This document shows, one piece after another, positions 1 to 8,331 of a stretch of DNA of 40,539 nucleotides. The first letter of the stretch is position 1, and each line of letters starts with the position of its first letter. The notes beneath the pieces are model-generated. The model ran no database searches, was not told the origin of the DNA, and saw only the letters and a program-made list of their open reading frames with translations. Made by a program: the position numbers and the translations under genes. This DNA comes from Clostridiales bacterium. GTDB lineage: Bacteria; Bacillota; Clostridia; Oscillospirales; UBA644. The stretch is taken from NCBI GenBank assembly GCA_003343705.1, contig QAKR01000007.1, positions 1-40,539 on the forward strand, written 5' to 3'.

Positions 1-321
1 CTTGAAACAGTTGCAAAAATTTGTTCTAAACAGCTTGTTCTTGTTGTTTTAAAGCCACTTAAAGGCACGGAAATGGAAAAAGTTTCTCCTCCGCCTATTA
101 ATGAGGTTTTTGCTTTTTTTAAAGAAGCCGTGAAGAAAATACCCGGTGAAGATATTTCTTTGGGGTGTGCCCGTCCGTCAGGCCAGTACTCAATTCTTCT
201 TGAAAAAAAAGCTCTGGATCTCGGCTTTTCAAAGATTTCTTATCCTTCACCCCAAACAATAGAGTATGCTTACAAAAATGGTTACAATATTAAATTTTTT
301 GATACTTGCTGCGCTTTATAA
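1..321 (+). CDS. C-terminal end of a BioB-like radical SAM protein (partial)
   Basis: The reading frame is open from the first base of the window to a TAA at 319-321, so this is the last 106 codons of a gene that starts upstream. The internal ATG at 73 has no ribosome site and is not the start. The visible part has the pattern LGCARPSG followed about 45 residues later by a terminal FDTCCAL. A 'LGC-RP-G' element and a double-cysteine end are, from memory, typical of the C-terminal region of biotin-synthase-like radical SAM proteins. The catalytic CxxxCxxC part lies outside the window, so neither the reaction nor the radical SAM assignment can be confirmed here. Function beyond family level is not claimed. 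Confidence 0.5.
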   Translation, partial: LETVAKICSKQLVLVVLKPLKGTEMEKVSPPPINEVFAFFKEAVKKIPGEDISLGCARPSGQYSILLEKKALDLGFSKISYPSPQTIEYAYKNGYNIKFFDTCCAL

Positions 322-352
322 ATAATTATTTACAAATATGTTGCAGTATAGT

Positions 353-382
353 TTGTCGTTTGTTAAAATAAAACAGTATAAT
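353..382 (+). promoter_or_regulatory. Promoter of the marR gene
   Basis: A -35 box TTGTCG (353-358) and a perfect -10 box TATAAT (377-382) are separated by 18 bases. The -10 box abuts a 16-bp near-palindrome (382-397), so a protein bound there would block RNA polymerase. The ribosome site and TTG start follow within 35 bases. Confidence 0.65.
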
Positions 383-397
383 TAGTTTACTAACTAA
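382..397 (+). promoter_or_regulatory. MarR-type operator upstream of marR
   Basis: The sequence TTAGTTTACTAACTAA overlaps the end of the -10 box and the expected transcription start. It consists of a TTAGT(T/A)TACTAA inverted repeat plus a trailing CTAA. The same element, with one base changed (T to A at position 7), lies at 15066-15081 behind the -10 box of the ABC exporter gene. MarR proteins commonly bind short AT-rich palindromes in their own promoters, so autoregulation by the gene at 415 is the natural inference. Confidence 0.6.
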
Positions 398-414
398 AAT
401 AAGGAGGGTGTAAA

Positions 415-876
415 TTGAAAGACAAAAAAACAATCCCCCCGTTCCCTTTTACCGAAGAAGGGGAAGATATTCCTATAAGCCATTTAATACGTATTGTAGA
501 ACATTCTTTTGGACATACTGTTCGTGAAAATCTTGAAAAAAGCGGTATCCCGCGTGCTTTTGGCCCTGTTCTGACTGAGCTTTCCCGTTATGAAGGTCTT
601 TCCCAAGGTGAACTTGCCGATAAAATGTTTTTTAAACCCTCTTCAATAAGTGTTACAATACAAAAGATGGAAGAAATGGGTTATATACGACGTGAGCAAC
701 ATGAAAACGATGCCCGCCAAGTCAGAATCTTTTTAACTGATGATGGAAAATTACTTGCAGATAAAATTCGTAAAACTTTTTTGCAGGTTGAAAAAGATAT
801 ATTAGATGTCTTGACAACGGAGGAACTTTCAGAATTAAGAAGAATTCTTGAAAAGTTGAAAGCATCCAGAAAATAA
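415..876 (+). CDS. MarR-family transcriptional regulator
   Basis: This is a 153-residue protein of usual MarR length. The winged helix-turn-helix runs from about residue 55 to 125: LSQGELADKMFFKPSSISVTI is the recognition-helix part, and the wing carries the family's 'R-..D-R' signature (YIRREQHENDARQVRIFLT). Long helices at both ends would form the dimer interface. Translation starts at TTG, chosen because AAGGAGGG lies about 7 bases upstream and no ATG fits. MarR proteins are usually repressors released by small aromatic or toxic ligands. The operator on its own promoter, and its near-copy at the ABC exporter 14.7 kb away, suggest it controls drug or metabolite efflux. The ligand is unknown. 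The next gene (ygiQ type) starts 59 bases downstream and may be co-transcribed. Confidence 0.9.
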   Translation: MKDKKTIPPFPFTEEGEDIPISHLIRIVEHSFGHTVRENLEKSGIPRAFGPVLTELSRYEGLSQGELADKMFFKPSSISVTIQKMEEMGYIRREQHENDARQVRIFLTDDGKLLADKIRKTFLQVEKDILDVLTTEELSELRRILEKLKASRK

Positions 877-935
877 TTTAAATTAATTACTGTTTTGACT
901 ATATTATGATTAGTGATTATTGAAAGGAATAAAAA

Positions 936-2720
936 ATGCCGTTTTTACCTATATGCAAAAAAGAACTTGAAGAACAAGGGATAAAACAGCTTGATTTTAT
1001 ATGCATAACAGGCGATGCGTATGTTGATCATCCTTCTTTTGGTGTTGCAATAATTTCAAGGCTTATTGAAAGCCTTGGATATTCTGTAGGAATTATTGCA
1101 CAGCCTCAAAAAAATGAAGATTTTATAAAATTAGGGCAGCCCAAATATGCTTTTATGGTTTCTTCCGGCTGTGTGGATTCCATGGTTTCAAACTATACAG
1201 CAGCAAAAAAATTGCGCAGTGAAGATGTTTATTCTCCGGGAGGTAAAGCAGGACGCAGACCGGATAGGGCTGTTATCGTGTATTGCAATAAAATAAGGGA
1301 GAATTACGGTAAAATACCAATTATTATAGGCGGTTTAGAAGCCTCATTACGTAGGTTTGCTCATTATGATTATTGGCAGGATAAGGTTCGTAATTCAATA
1401 TTACTTGACAGCGGTGCAGATATGCTTTCTTTTGGAATGGGTGAACGTCAAACAAAAGAAATTTGTAAACGTCTTGCTGCAGGCGAAAAGATTGAAACTA
1501 TGACTGATATTGCCGGAACATGTGTTTTAGTGCAAGAAAAACCTGTTGATGCAATAGAATGTGCACCGGCGGAACGGCTTAAGCAGCCTACTGAGGATGG
1601 TAAAAGAGCTTATGCTGAAGCTACTAAAGTACAGTTTCGCCAGCAAGATGCGTTTGAAGGAAAGCCTATTGTTCAAAGACACGGGGACAAGTATCTTTTA
1701 CAGAATATTCCGGCAGAGCCTCTTGATAAAGAAGATCTTGATGCTGTTTATGCACTTCCTTATATGCGAGCTTATCATCCTTCTTACGAAGAGGAAGGTG
1801 GTGTGCCGGCAATAGAAGAGGTCGAGCACTCCATTACACATAATCGAGGCTGTTTCGGAGGATGTAATTTCTGTGCAATAGCGTTCCATCAAGGGAGGCT
1901 TGTAACATCTCGAACAAAACAATCTGTGGTTGATGAAGCTATCCGTATTACAAAAAGCCCTAATTTTAAAGGGTATATTAACGATATCGGCGGGCCTACG
2001 GCTAATTTCAGACATGGTGCGTGTGATAAAAAGTCTGTATGCAAAAATAAAAAATGTATGGCCCCTCAAATTTGTCCTACAGCAAAGAAAAACGTTTCTC
2101 ATGAAGAATATTTAGATATTTTGCGTACAGTCCGTGCACTGCCTAAAGTTAAAAAGGTCTTTATTCGTTCAGGCGTGAGATATGACTATCTTGTTGCAGA
2201 TGAGAATCGTGAATTTTTCAGAGAACTCGTAAAATATCATATAAGCGGGCAGCTTAAAGTAGCCCCTGAACACACGCAGAATAAAGTGTTAGATTATATG
2301 GGTAAACCTCATTTTGATGTTTATGAAAAGTTTTATAAGCAGTTTTATGAAATTAATAAACAGTTAGGGCAAAAACAATATCTTGTCCCGTATTTAATTT
2401 CATCTCACCCCGGATGTACGCTTTCCGACGCAATTGAGCTTGCACTATATCTTAAAAAAATAAATTACCATCCCGAGCAAGTTCAGGATTTTTACCCTAC
2501 ACCCGGAACAATTTCTACCGCGATGTTTTATACCGAGCTTGACCCTATAACATTGAAAAAAGTGTATGTGCCAAAATCTCCTCAAGAAAAAGCCGAACAA
2601 CGTGCTCTTTTACAATATACTTTGCCGAAAAATCGTGAAATTGTTCGAAAAGCTCTTGTAAAAGCAGGTCGATCAGACCTCATTCGCGTTCTTTTGCCTT
2701 CTCAAAAGCGTCGATTTTAA
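936..2720 (+). CDS. YgiQ-family radical SAM protein (UPF0313)
   Basis: The protein has 594 residues, within the normal range for YgiQ. The N-terminal part resembles a B12-binding-like domain (GDAYVDHPSFGVAIISRLIE). The radical SAM cluster motif CFGGCNFC is at Cys306, Cys310 and Cys313, inside the conserved surround ITHNRGCFGGCNFCAI. A second cysteine-rich stretch follows (about residues 360-385, several CxxxxC pairs), and the C-terminal DUF3362-like tail carries QVQDFYPTPGT. These signatures are specific for the family. The reaction is unknown; a [4Fe-4S] cluster and S-adenosylmethionine are expected. The start is an ATG with GAAAGG upstream. It follows marR by 59 bases on the same strand without a terminator, so it may share that promoter. 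Confidence 0.93.
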   Translation: MPFLPICKKELEEQGIKQLDFICITGDAYVDHPSFGVAIISRLIESLGYSVGIIAQPQKNEDFIKLGQPKYAFMVSSGCVDSMVSNYTAAKKLRSEDVYSPGGKAGRRPDRAVIVYCNKIRENYGKIPIIIGGLEASLRRFAHYDYWQDKVRNSILLDSGADMLSFGMGERQTKEICKRLAAGEKIETMTDIAGTCVLVQEKPVDAIECAPAERLKQPTEDGKRAYAEATKVQFRQQDAFEGKPIVQRHGDKYLLQNIPAEPLDKEDLDAVYALPYMRAYHPSYEEEGGVPAIEEVEHSITHNRGCFGGCNFCAIAFHQGRLVTSRTKQSVVDEAIRITKSPNFKGYINDIGGPTANFRHGACDKKSVCKNKKCMAPQICPTAKKNVSHEEYLDILRTVRALPKVKKVFIRSGVRYDYLVADENREFFRELVKYHISGQLKVAPEHTQNKVLDYMGKPHFDVYEKFYKQFYEINKQLGQKQYLVPYLISSHPGCTLSDAIELALYLKKINYHPEQVQDFYPTPGTISTAMFYTELDPITLKKVYVPKSPQEKAEQRALLQYTLPKNREIVRKALVKAGRSDLIRVLLPSQKRRF

Positions 2721-2738
2721 AAATTTTTCGCAAAAATG

Positions 2739-2767
2739 TTGACTTTTAAGTTTTTATATGGTATAAT
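2739..2767 (+). promoter_or_regulatory. Promoter of the two-component operon
   Basis: TTGACT (2739-2744) and TATAAT (2762-2767) are spaced by 17 bases, a near-consensus sigma-A promoter. It sits between ygiQ and the response regulator, with the start codon about 37 bases downstream of the -10 box. Confidence 0.8.
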
Positions 2768-2803
2768 ATACACAGAGTAAATGTGCTCATGGAGGATGAA
2801 AAC

Positions 2804-3493
2804 ATGGATAAAGTAATTTTGATTGCAGACGACAATAAGGATATTGTCGATATTCTTAAAATTTATGCTCAAAAAGAAGGGTACAAAGCTGTTTGTGCTT
2901 TTGACGGAGAGCAAGCATTAAAAATGCACAGAGAATATAATCCCGCACTTATTCTTCTTGACGTTATGATGCCTAAAATAAACGGATATGACGTTTGCCG
3001 TCAGATTCGTCAGAGCTCTAATGTTCCCATTATTATGGTAACGGCAAAAAGTGAAGAAGCCGATAAAATATTAGGCCTTGATATAGGTGCTGATGATTAT
3101 GTTGTTAAACCGTTCAGCCCCCGTGAGGTAATGACAAGAATTAAAGCTGTTTTAAGACGTGTAAATGATGATAGTAACGATGACCGCAATAAGAAAATCG
3201 AAGTTGCAGGCCTTGTTATAGATATGAGCAGTTATGAAGCTTCTGTTAACGGAAAACCCGTTGTTTTAACTAAAAAAGAAATTGAAATTCTTTGGCTGTT
3301 TGCAACAAATCCCGGCAGAGTTTATACACGTGATCACCTGCTTGAAAATATTTGGGGTTACGAATATTTTGGTGATACAAGAACAGTTGATACACATATA
3401 AAACGTATCCGTACAAAGCTCAATCTTGATGAAACAGTCGGTTTTGATATTAAAACAGTATGGGGCGTCGGATATAAATTTGAGGTAAAATAA
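2804..3493 (+). CDS. OmpR/PhoB-family response regulator
   Basis: This is a 229-residue response regulator. The receiver domain (1-120) shows the acidic pair Asp9/Asp10, phospho-acceptor Asp53 in LLDVMMP, the conserved Thr in IIMVTAK and Lys in VVKPFSP. The C-terminal winged-helix domain (about 130-228) has LTKKEIEIL and TRDHLLENIWGYEYFGDTRTVDTHIKRIR, the classic OmpR DNA-binding signature. I start at ATG 2804 because GGAGG (2791-2795) is 8 bases upstream; an in-frame GTG at 2783 would overlap that ribosome site. It is followed after 2 bases by its histidine kinase, so the pair is co-transcribed from the promoter at 2739. The stimulus and target genes cannot be read from the sequence. Confidence 0.94.
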   Translation: MDKVILIADDNKDIVDILKIYAQKEGYKAVCAFDGEQALKMHREYNPALILLDVMMPKINGYDVCRQIRQSSNVPIIMVTAKSEEADKILGLDIGADDYVVKPFSPREVMTRIKAVLRRVNDDSNDDRNKKIEVAGLVIDMSSYEASVNGKPVVLTKKEIEILWLFATNPGRVYTRDHLLENIWGYEYFGDTRTVDTHIKRIRTKLNLDETVGFDIKTVWGVGYKFEVK

Positions 3494-3495
3494 AG

Positions 3496-5259
3496 GTGCT
3501 TAAAAGCATTTCATCAAAACTTATCGCGGTCTTCATTAGTGTTGCCGTGTTGGTTGTTTTGATTACAAGTGTAATCTTTATGTATCTTTTCTATAATAAT
3601 GCCGTACAAGATAAACAAAAAACAATGCTTTCTTGTGCTCAAGAGATTTCACGCCTTGTCTCCCAAGACAAGGCGAGTTCTTATCCCTATAGAAAAAGAA
3701 CTATCTCTGATTATTCGCTTTTTGCAGAAGGGATACTTAGCTCTAAGCTTTGGGTTGTAACAACCGATGGGTTATTTGAAAATATCGGTACTTCTTCCCA
3801 AAGCCCTCTTAATATTAAAGAGCTTACACAAAAGCAGGAAACCGTAATAAGGAACTCTTTTGAAAATATTAATATTTATACAAAAGAGTTTTCATCATAT
3901 TTTGGGGAAGAAACAATTTCTGTAATTGTTCCTATGTTTTCTACTACTTTATATGATGGCGAAGAAAGTGTTATAATAGGCTCTGTTTTAATGCATTGTC
4001 CTATGTCTAATATAAATGCTAATTTCATATCAGCCCAGATGTATCTTGCAGTGTCTATCGCTTTTGGCGTAATTGTCTCAGTTGCAATTGCTATATTATT
4101 AGCTATGCGTATTTCAAGTCCGCTAAAGGAAATGAGTTTTGTTGCACAAAAAATGGCAGACGGAGATTATAATGTAAGGGCTGAAATAGCTGATAGCGGT
4201 GAGCTTGGTGCTCTTTCTCAGTCATTAAACGATCTTGCCTTCACTCTTGACGGAACTATAAACTCATTAAAATCAGAAAAAGAAAATCTTGATACTATCA
4301 TTAACAATATCTCAGACGGACTTGCTTACTACGATACAGAAGGTAAGCTTATTAAGTATAATGCAGCCCTTATGCGCATGTGTAATTATGATATGTTGGA
4401 AGATGAAAAAATTCTTGAAGCTCGTCAACGTGCTATGGAAAAACGAGAACAACAAACGGTTGTTCTGGACGGTAAAGACATTTTAAAATTTGCAATTTCA
4501 CCAAGTTTTTACGGTGATAACCTTGTGGGTGCAGTTATAATTGTTCAGGATATAAGCCGCAGTGAAAAGCTTGAACAAACACGGCGTGAGTTTGTTTCTA
4601 ATGTTTCACACGAATTCCGTACACCTCTTACCATTATAAAAGGTTCTGTCGAACTTTTGGTTGACGGTGCGGTTACAGACCCTGCAGATATCATGCAGAC
4701 ATATCAAAGAATTGAAACAGAAACCGTTGCTCTTGAGCATCTTGTACGGGACTTATTAGATGTTTCCCGATTTAAAGCCGGAAAAATACAGCTTTCAATT
4801 TCAGACATAGATTTAAATGATCTTATAAATACAACTATAGATAGCTTAAGGCTTATTTCGTCTAAAAAAGGTATAGATCTTTTAGCTTCGACATCTCGGA
4901 TTCCGAAAATTCGCGGGGATATAGATCGAATTCGTCAGCTTTTAATAATATTCGTTGATAATGCAATTAAATTCACACCTAAAGGTGGAACAATAACTGT
5001 TTCCACACAGCTTGCAGATGAAATGGTTTGTATGAAAATACGCGATACAGGTAAAGGAATGTCTAAGGAAGATATCCCATACATATTCGAACGTTTTTAT
5101 AAAGCCGATAAATCACGCGGAGGGTCAAAAACCGGAACAGGGCTAGGCCTTTCGATTGCGAGCGGCATTGTTGAATCCCATGGTGGAGGTATAACAGTAG
5201 AAAGTGAGCTTGGTAAAGGTACGGAATTTTCTATTATGCTGCCTATAGCAAAAAAGTAA
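3496..5259 (+). CDS. Membrane sensor histidine kinase
   Basis: The protein has 587 residues. A first membrane helix (about 9-31) is followed by an extracellular sensor region of roughly 145 residues, a second helix (about 175-200), a HAMP linker (RISSPLKEMSFVAQKMADGDY), a PAS domain (about 255-355), and the kinase core. The phospho-acceptor is His372 in NVSHEFRTPL. The ATP-binding domain has the N-box DNAIKFTP, G1 box DTGKGM, F-box FERFYKADKSRG and G2 box GTGLGL. The architecture is that of WalK/PhoR-type kinases. Translation starts at GTG 3496, two bases after the regulator's stop, with GAGGTAAAATAAAGG serving as ribosome site inside the previous gene's end. It would phosphorylate Asp53 of the partner regulator. 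A 15-bp terminator hairpin follows. Confidence 0.94.
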   Translation: MLKSISSKLIAVFISVAVLVVLITSVIFMYLFYNNAVQDKQKTMLSCAQEISRLVSQDKASSYPYRKRTISDYSLFAEGILSSKLWVVTTDGLFENIGTSSQSPLNIKELTQKQETVIRNSFENINIYTKEFSSYFGEETISVIVPMFSTTLYDGEESVIIGSVLMHCPMSNINANFISAQMYLAVSIAFGVIVSVAIAILLAMRISSPLKEMSFVAQKMADGDYNVRAEIADSGELGALSQSLNDLAFTLDGTINSLKSEKENLDTIINNISDGLAYYDTEGKLIKYNAALMRMCNYDMLEDEKILEARQRAMEKREQQTVVLDGKDILKFAISPSFYGDNLVGAVIIVQDISRSEKLEQTRREFVSNVSHEFRTPLTIIKGSVELLVDGAVTDPADIMQTYQRIETETVALEHLVRDLLDVSRFKAGKIQLSISDIDLNDLINTTIDSLRLISSKKGIDLLASTSRIPKIRGDIDRIRQLLIIFVDNAIKFTPKGGTITVSTQLADEMVCMKIRDTGKGMSKEDIPYIFERFYKADKSRGGSKTGTGLGLSIASGIVESHGGGITVESELGKGTEFSIMLPIAKK

Positions 5260-5274
5260 CTTCTTTCATAATAC

Positions 5275-5309
5275 TTCCCCCGGAACTTTATCAGAAAGTT
5301 CCGGGGGAA
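5275..5309. terminator. Hairpin terminator between convergent genes
   Basis: A perfect 15-bp stem (5275-5289 with 5295-5309; TTCCCCCGGAACTTT arm) closes a 5-base loop. It lies between the kinase gene ending at 5259 and the LysR gene ending at 5331 on the other strand. The T-tract is weak on both sides (TCTGTTTT on the plus strand), but the stem is very stable and probably serves both genes. Confidence 0.8.
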
Positions 5310-5330
5310 TCTGTTTTAAATATTAATTGT

Positions 5331-6257
5331 TTATTCTTTTGAAACCGGTTTATATTTTTTTAGTATTTCAAGAAACTTTTTATCAAGAGGTGAAAGTCGG
5401 TAACCTTTACGGTATATTAATACATCTTTATATGTTTTTATATTTCCTGTACATTTACGTTCAACGAGCCCGTAAAGTTCTAAAAGCCGTTTGGGGATCG
5501 GAGATACCCACATAAATGTTTTGGGTACAATGCTTAATAAATCCATTTGGGAGCTTCGTTCAAAAACAAAAATACGTTTGTTAACAAATTCTGAAAGTTC
5601 AGCTTTTTTTGAATCTATTAATGGTAAAGACGGAACATATGGGTCTGCATGTGCAATCTCAATACATTCGGAAAAATCTTTTGTAGTAAGTTCTTCCTTT
5701 TGGGCAAGTGCGCTGTTTTTTGACATTAATGCAACATATGAAAATTCATATATTAATTCACTTTTTAATCCTTTGTCGTGTAAAAATGCAGCAAAATACG
5801 GCTCAAAAGCCTTTTGATATCGAATTATACCAAGACGATAATCTTCTTGTAAGATATTATTAACTGCACGCATTGCATTTGTTTCTTTGTAAAATATTTC
5901 CGCAGGTTTGGCTATGTCAATATGTGTAGCAAAGTCTGTGAAGGCTTCGGCTATATAACTTGCTCTGGGAACTGAAACGGAAAACTTCTGTTTTTCCTGT
6001 TTTTCACTTTTATATATTGATTCCACCTCATCAATTTGTGAGATGATACGTTTCGCATATTGCATAAACTCTTCACCTTGCGGTGTAAGATCAATACCTT
6101 TTGATGTTCGCTCAAAAATAGTTATGCCGAGATCCTCTTCAAGCTCTTTTATTGCACGGCTTAAGTTTGGCTGCCCCATATAAAGGTTTTCAGCAGCTTT
6201 ACTTATAGACCGAGTTTTCTCCGCTTCAACAACATATTTTAAATGAAGAATGTTCAT
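5331..6257 (-). CDS. LysR-family transcriptional regulator
   Basis: This is a 308-residue LysR protein. The N-terminal helix-turn-helix (residues 1-60) has the family signature: HLKYVVEAEKTRSISKAAEN, then QPNLSRAIKELEEDLGI and FERTSKGIDLT. The rest is a periplasmic-binding-protein-like effector domain. I chose ATG 6257, 7 bases behind GGGAGG; the upstream in-frame TTG at 6272 overlaps the Shine-Dalgarno and is unlikely. It diverges from rsmE and may regulate itself from the shared 205-base intergenic region, which holds promoters for both genes. The inducer is unknown, and the neighbouring genes give no clear metabolic clue. Confidence 0.93.
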   Translation of the reverse strand: MNILHLKYVVEAEKTRSISKAAENLYMGQPNLSRAIKELEEDLGITIFERTSKGIDLTPQGEEFMQYAKRIISQIDEVESIYKSEKQEKQKFSVSVPRASYIAEAFTDFATHIDIAKPAEIFYKETNAMRAVNNILQEDYRLGIIRYQKAFEPYFAAFLHDKGLKSELIYEFSYVALMSKNSALAQKEELTTKDFSECIEIAHADPYVPSLPLIDSKKAELSEFVNKRIFVFERSSQMDLLSIVPKTFMWVSPIPKRLLELYGLVERKCTGNIKTYKDVLIYRKGYRLSPLDKKFLEILKKYKPVSKE

Positions 6258-6291
6258 GAAAGAACCTCCCAAAAGCAGATTTTATACTTAT

Positions 6292-6321
6292 ATTATACCA
6301 CTCAAAATCAAGTCTTGTCAA
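6292..6321 (-). promoter_or_regulatory. Promoter of the LysR gene
   Basis: Read on the minus strand, TTGACA (6321-6316) and TATAAT (6297-6292) are 18 bases apart, and a TGG triplet precedes the -10 box (extended -10). Both hexamers match the sigma-A consensus. Confidence 0.8.
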
Positions 6322-6371
6322 GCAAAATAAGATTATTTAACATTTACGTATAAATTCGAATTATTGTCACT

Positions 6372-6400
6372 TTACTTTTGCAGTTTGATGTGGTATAATA
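6372..6400 (+). promoter_or_regulatory. Promoter of the rsmE-capF-esterase run
   Basis: TTTACT (6372-6377) and TATAAT (6395-6400) are 17 bases apart, with TGG directly before the -10 box as an extended -10 element. The rsmE start codon is 62 bases further on. Confidence 0.7.
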
Positions 6401-6462
6401 AACCAAAAGACACAAAAAACAGATGAATTATGTGTTTTATATAACAAAATAGGTGATTAATT

Positions 6463-7182
6463 ATGCATATTATTTATATTAATAGCGCTGAAAACGATGT
6501 TGCTAAAATAACCGGAGATGATTTTAAACATCTTCAGGTTTTACGTGTAAAAGTCGGAGATCAGATAAAAGTAAGTGATAAAAATAGTTATATATATATT
6601 GGTACGATTGAAAATATTTCAAAAAATGAAGCAGTAATTTCACTTACACAAAAAACTCAAATTGAAAAAAAGAATACTACTGTGACGCTGTTCCACGCAC
6701 TTTGTAAATCAGATAAAAATGAATTTGTTGTGCAGAAAGCAACAGAGTTGGGTGCAGATAAAGTTGTTTTATTTTCATCTGAAAATTGTGTTGTCAAAGT
6801 AAATGAAAAGTCAGAAGCTAAAATCAAACGTATGAATAAAATTGCACATGAAGCATCTATGCAATGCGGACGTGAAGAACCTATGTCGGTAGAAGGTGTT
6901 TTAAACTTTAATGAAGCTGTAAAAGAATTGGCTTCAGCCGATTTACCGTTATTTTTTTATGAATTTGCTACTGATAGTTTTACTCAAAAATTAAAAAACA
7001 GCAATGTTTATGGGAATATATCTGTTATGATAGGTAGCGAAGGTGGTTTTTCTGATAAGGAAGCGGATATTGTAAAGAATATGGATGTTCCGATTTTATC
7101 TTTAGGAAAGCGTATATTGCGTACGGAAACAGCACCAATTGTTGTTTTAAGTGTTTTAATGGAGCATTGCGGAGAATTTTAA
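6463..7182 (+). CDS. rsmE: 16S rRNA m3U1498 methyltransferase RsmE
   Basis: At 239 residues this matches the usual RsmE length. The N-terminal PUA-like domain includes HLQVLRVKVGDQIKVSD. The C-terminal SPOUT methyltransferase fold shows the knot motifs IGSEGGFSDKE and LGKRILRTETA, which bind S-adenosylmethionine. The enzyme methylates N3 of U1498 in 16S rRNA of the assembled small subunit. The start is an ATG 62 bases downstream of its promoter; the Shine-Dalgarno (AGGTGAT) is short but correctly spaced. In Firmicutes rsmE often follows prmA, but here it is the first gene of its run and is followed 30 bases later by an unrelated nucleotide-sugar gene. Confidence 0.95.
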   Translation: MHIIYINSAENDVAKITGDDFKHLQVLRVKVGDQIKVSDKNSYIYIGTIENISKNEAVISLTQKTQIEKKNTTVTLFHALCKSDKNEFVVQKATELGADKVVLFSSENCVVKVNEKSEAKIKRMNKIAHEASMQCGREEPMSVEGVLNFNEAVKELASADLPLFFYEFATDSFTQKLKNSNVYGNISVMIGSEGGFSDKEADIVKNMDVPILSLGKRILRTETAPIVVLSVLMEHCGEF

Positions 7183-7212
7183 TAAAATTCTAAAATAACG
7201 GAGGTTATAGGG

Positions 7213-8328
7213 ATGAAAATACTTGTTACCGGGGCAAAAGGGTTTATAGGAAAAAATCTATGTCTTGAATTGCGACAAAAAGGGTATACCGATATTTTTG
7301 AATATGATATAAATACCCCCCCGAATCTTTTAGAAACATATGTAAAAGAGTGCGAATTTGTTTTTCATTTGGCAGGGGTTAACCGACCTCAAAATGAAGA
7401 AGAATATATGTTGGGAAATTTCGGATTTACGTCTACACTGTTGAATTTACTCGAGGGCTTTGGGAACAAGGCACCTGTTTTAATAACATCATCTATTCAG
7501 GCAGAAAGAGACAATCCATATGGGAAAAGTAAAAAATCCGGTGAGGATTTAATGTTCTCTTACGGTAAAAAAAACGGAGTTAAAGTTTTGGTATACCGTC
7601 TTGCTAATGTCTTTGGAAAATGGAGCAGGCCAAATTACAACAGTGCAGTTGCTACTTTTTGTTATAATATTGCACGGGATTTACCCATTCAGGTAAACGA
7701 TTCGTCTGTTGATATGCGACTTGTATACATAGATGATATATTACATGAATTTTTAAGAGCAATAAACGATAATGAGACACGTGATGATAACACGGAATTT
7801 TGTAAAGTGCCGGAACTTTACCAGACAAAACTCGGTATCATTGTCGATTTGCTTTATTCCTTTAAGCAAATGCGTAAAACACTTGGTGTTCCTAATATGA
7901 ATAATGAATTTGAAAAGAAGCTTTACAGTACATATTTAAGCTATATCCCCACGGATGATTTTTCTTACCCCTTAAAAATGAATGTGGATGACCGTGGTTC
8001 GTTTACTGAAATAATAAGAACTGAAGACAGAGGTCAATTTTCGGTAAATGTAGCTAAGCCGGGAATAACAAAGGGGAACCACTGGCATCATTCAAAAAAT
8101 GAGAAATTTCTTGTTGTCAGTGGTAGAGGCGTTATACGTTTTAGGAAAGTCGACGAAAGTGAAATATATGAATATCATGTTAGCGGTGAAAATCTTGAAG
8201 TGGTGGATATTCCTACAGGATACACTCATTCAATCAAAAACGAAGGTGATACGGATTTAATAACGTTTATGTGGGCAAACGAGCCTTTTGATCCGGAAAA
8301 TCCCGATACTTTTTTCTTGGAGGTTTAA
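7213..8328 (+). CDS. CapF/WbjC-like NAD-dependent epimerase/reductase with C-terminal cupin
   Basis: The 371-residue protein has two domains. Residues 1-245 are a short-chain dehydrogenase with the nucleotide-binding GAKGFIGKN and the active-site YGKSK. Residues 250-371 are a cupin with the metal-site pattern GNHWHHSKNEKFLV and PTGYTHSIKN. This two-domain layout and length match CapF of Staphylococcus aureus and WbjC of Pseudomonas. Those enzymes act in UDP-N-acetyl-L-fucosamine synthesis: the cupin epimerises a UDP-4-keto sugar and the SDR domain reduces it with NADPH. The partner enzymes CapE and CapG are not in the window, so the exact sugar is an inference. A GGAGG ribosome site precedes the ATG. 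The secreted esterase gene starts 3 bases after the stop, which suggests translational coupling. Confidence 0.85.
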   Translation: MKILVTGAKGFIGKNLCLELRQKGYTDIFEYDINTPPNLLETYVKECEFVFHLAGVNRPQNEEEYMLGNFGFTSTLLNLLEGFGNKAPVLITSSIQAERDNPYGKSKKSGEDLMFSYGKKNGVKVLVYRLANVFGKWSRPNYNSAVATFCYNIARDLPIQVNDSSVDMRLVYIDDILHEFLRAINDNETRDDNTEFCKVPELYQTKLGIIVDLLYSFKQMRKTLGVPNMNNEFEKKLYSTYLSYIPTDDFSYPLKMNVDDRGSFTEIIRTEDRGQFSVNVAKPGITKGNHWHHSKNEKFLVVSGRGVIRFRKVDESEIYEYHVSGENLEVVDIPTGYTHSIKNEGDTDLITFMWANEPFDPENPDTFFLEV

Positions 8329-8331
8329 CCA

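Noticed and set aside
1698..2102. 134-residue frame on the minus strand inside ygiQ
   Set aside because: It is antisense to strongly conserved radical SAM motifs and has no ribosome site; a shadow frame.
2783..2803. Upstream GTG start for the response regulator
   Set aside because: The GGAGG ribosome site at 2791-2795 lies inside this extension and is correctly spaced for ATG 2804.
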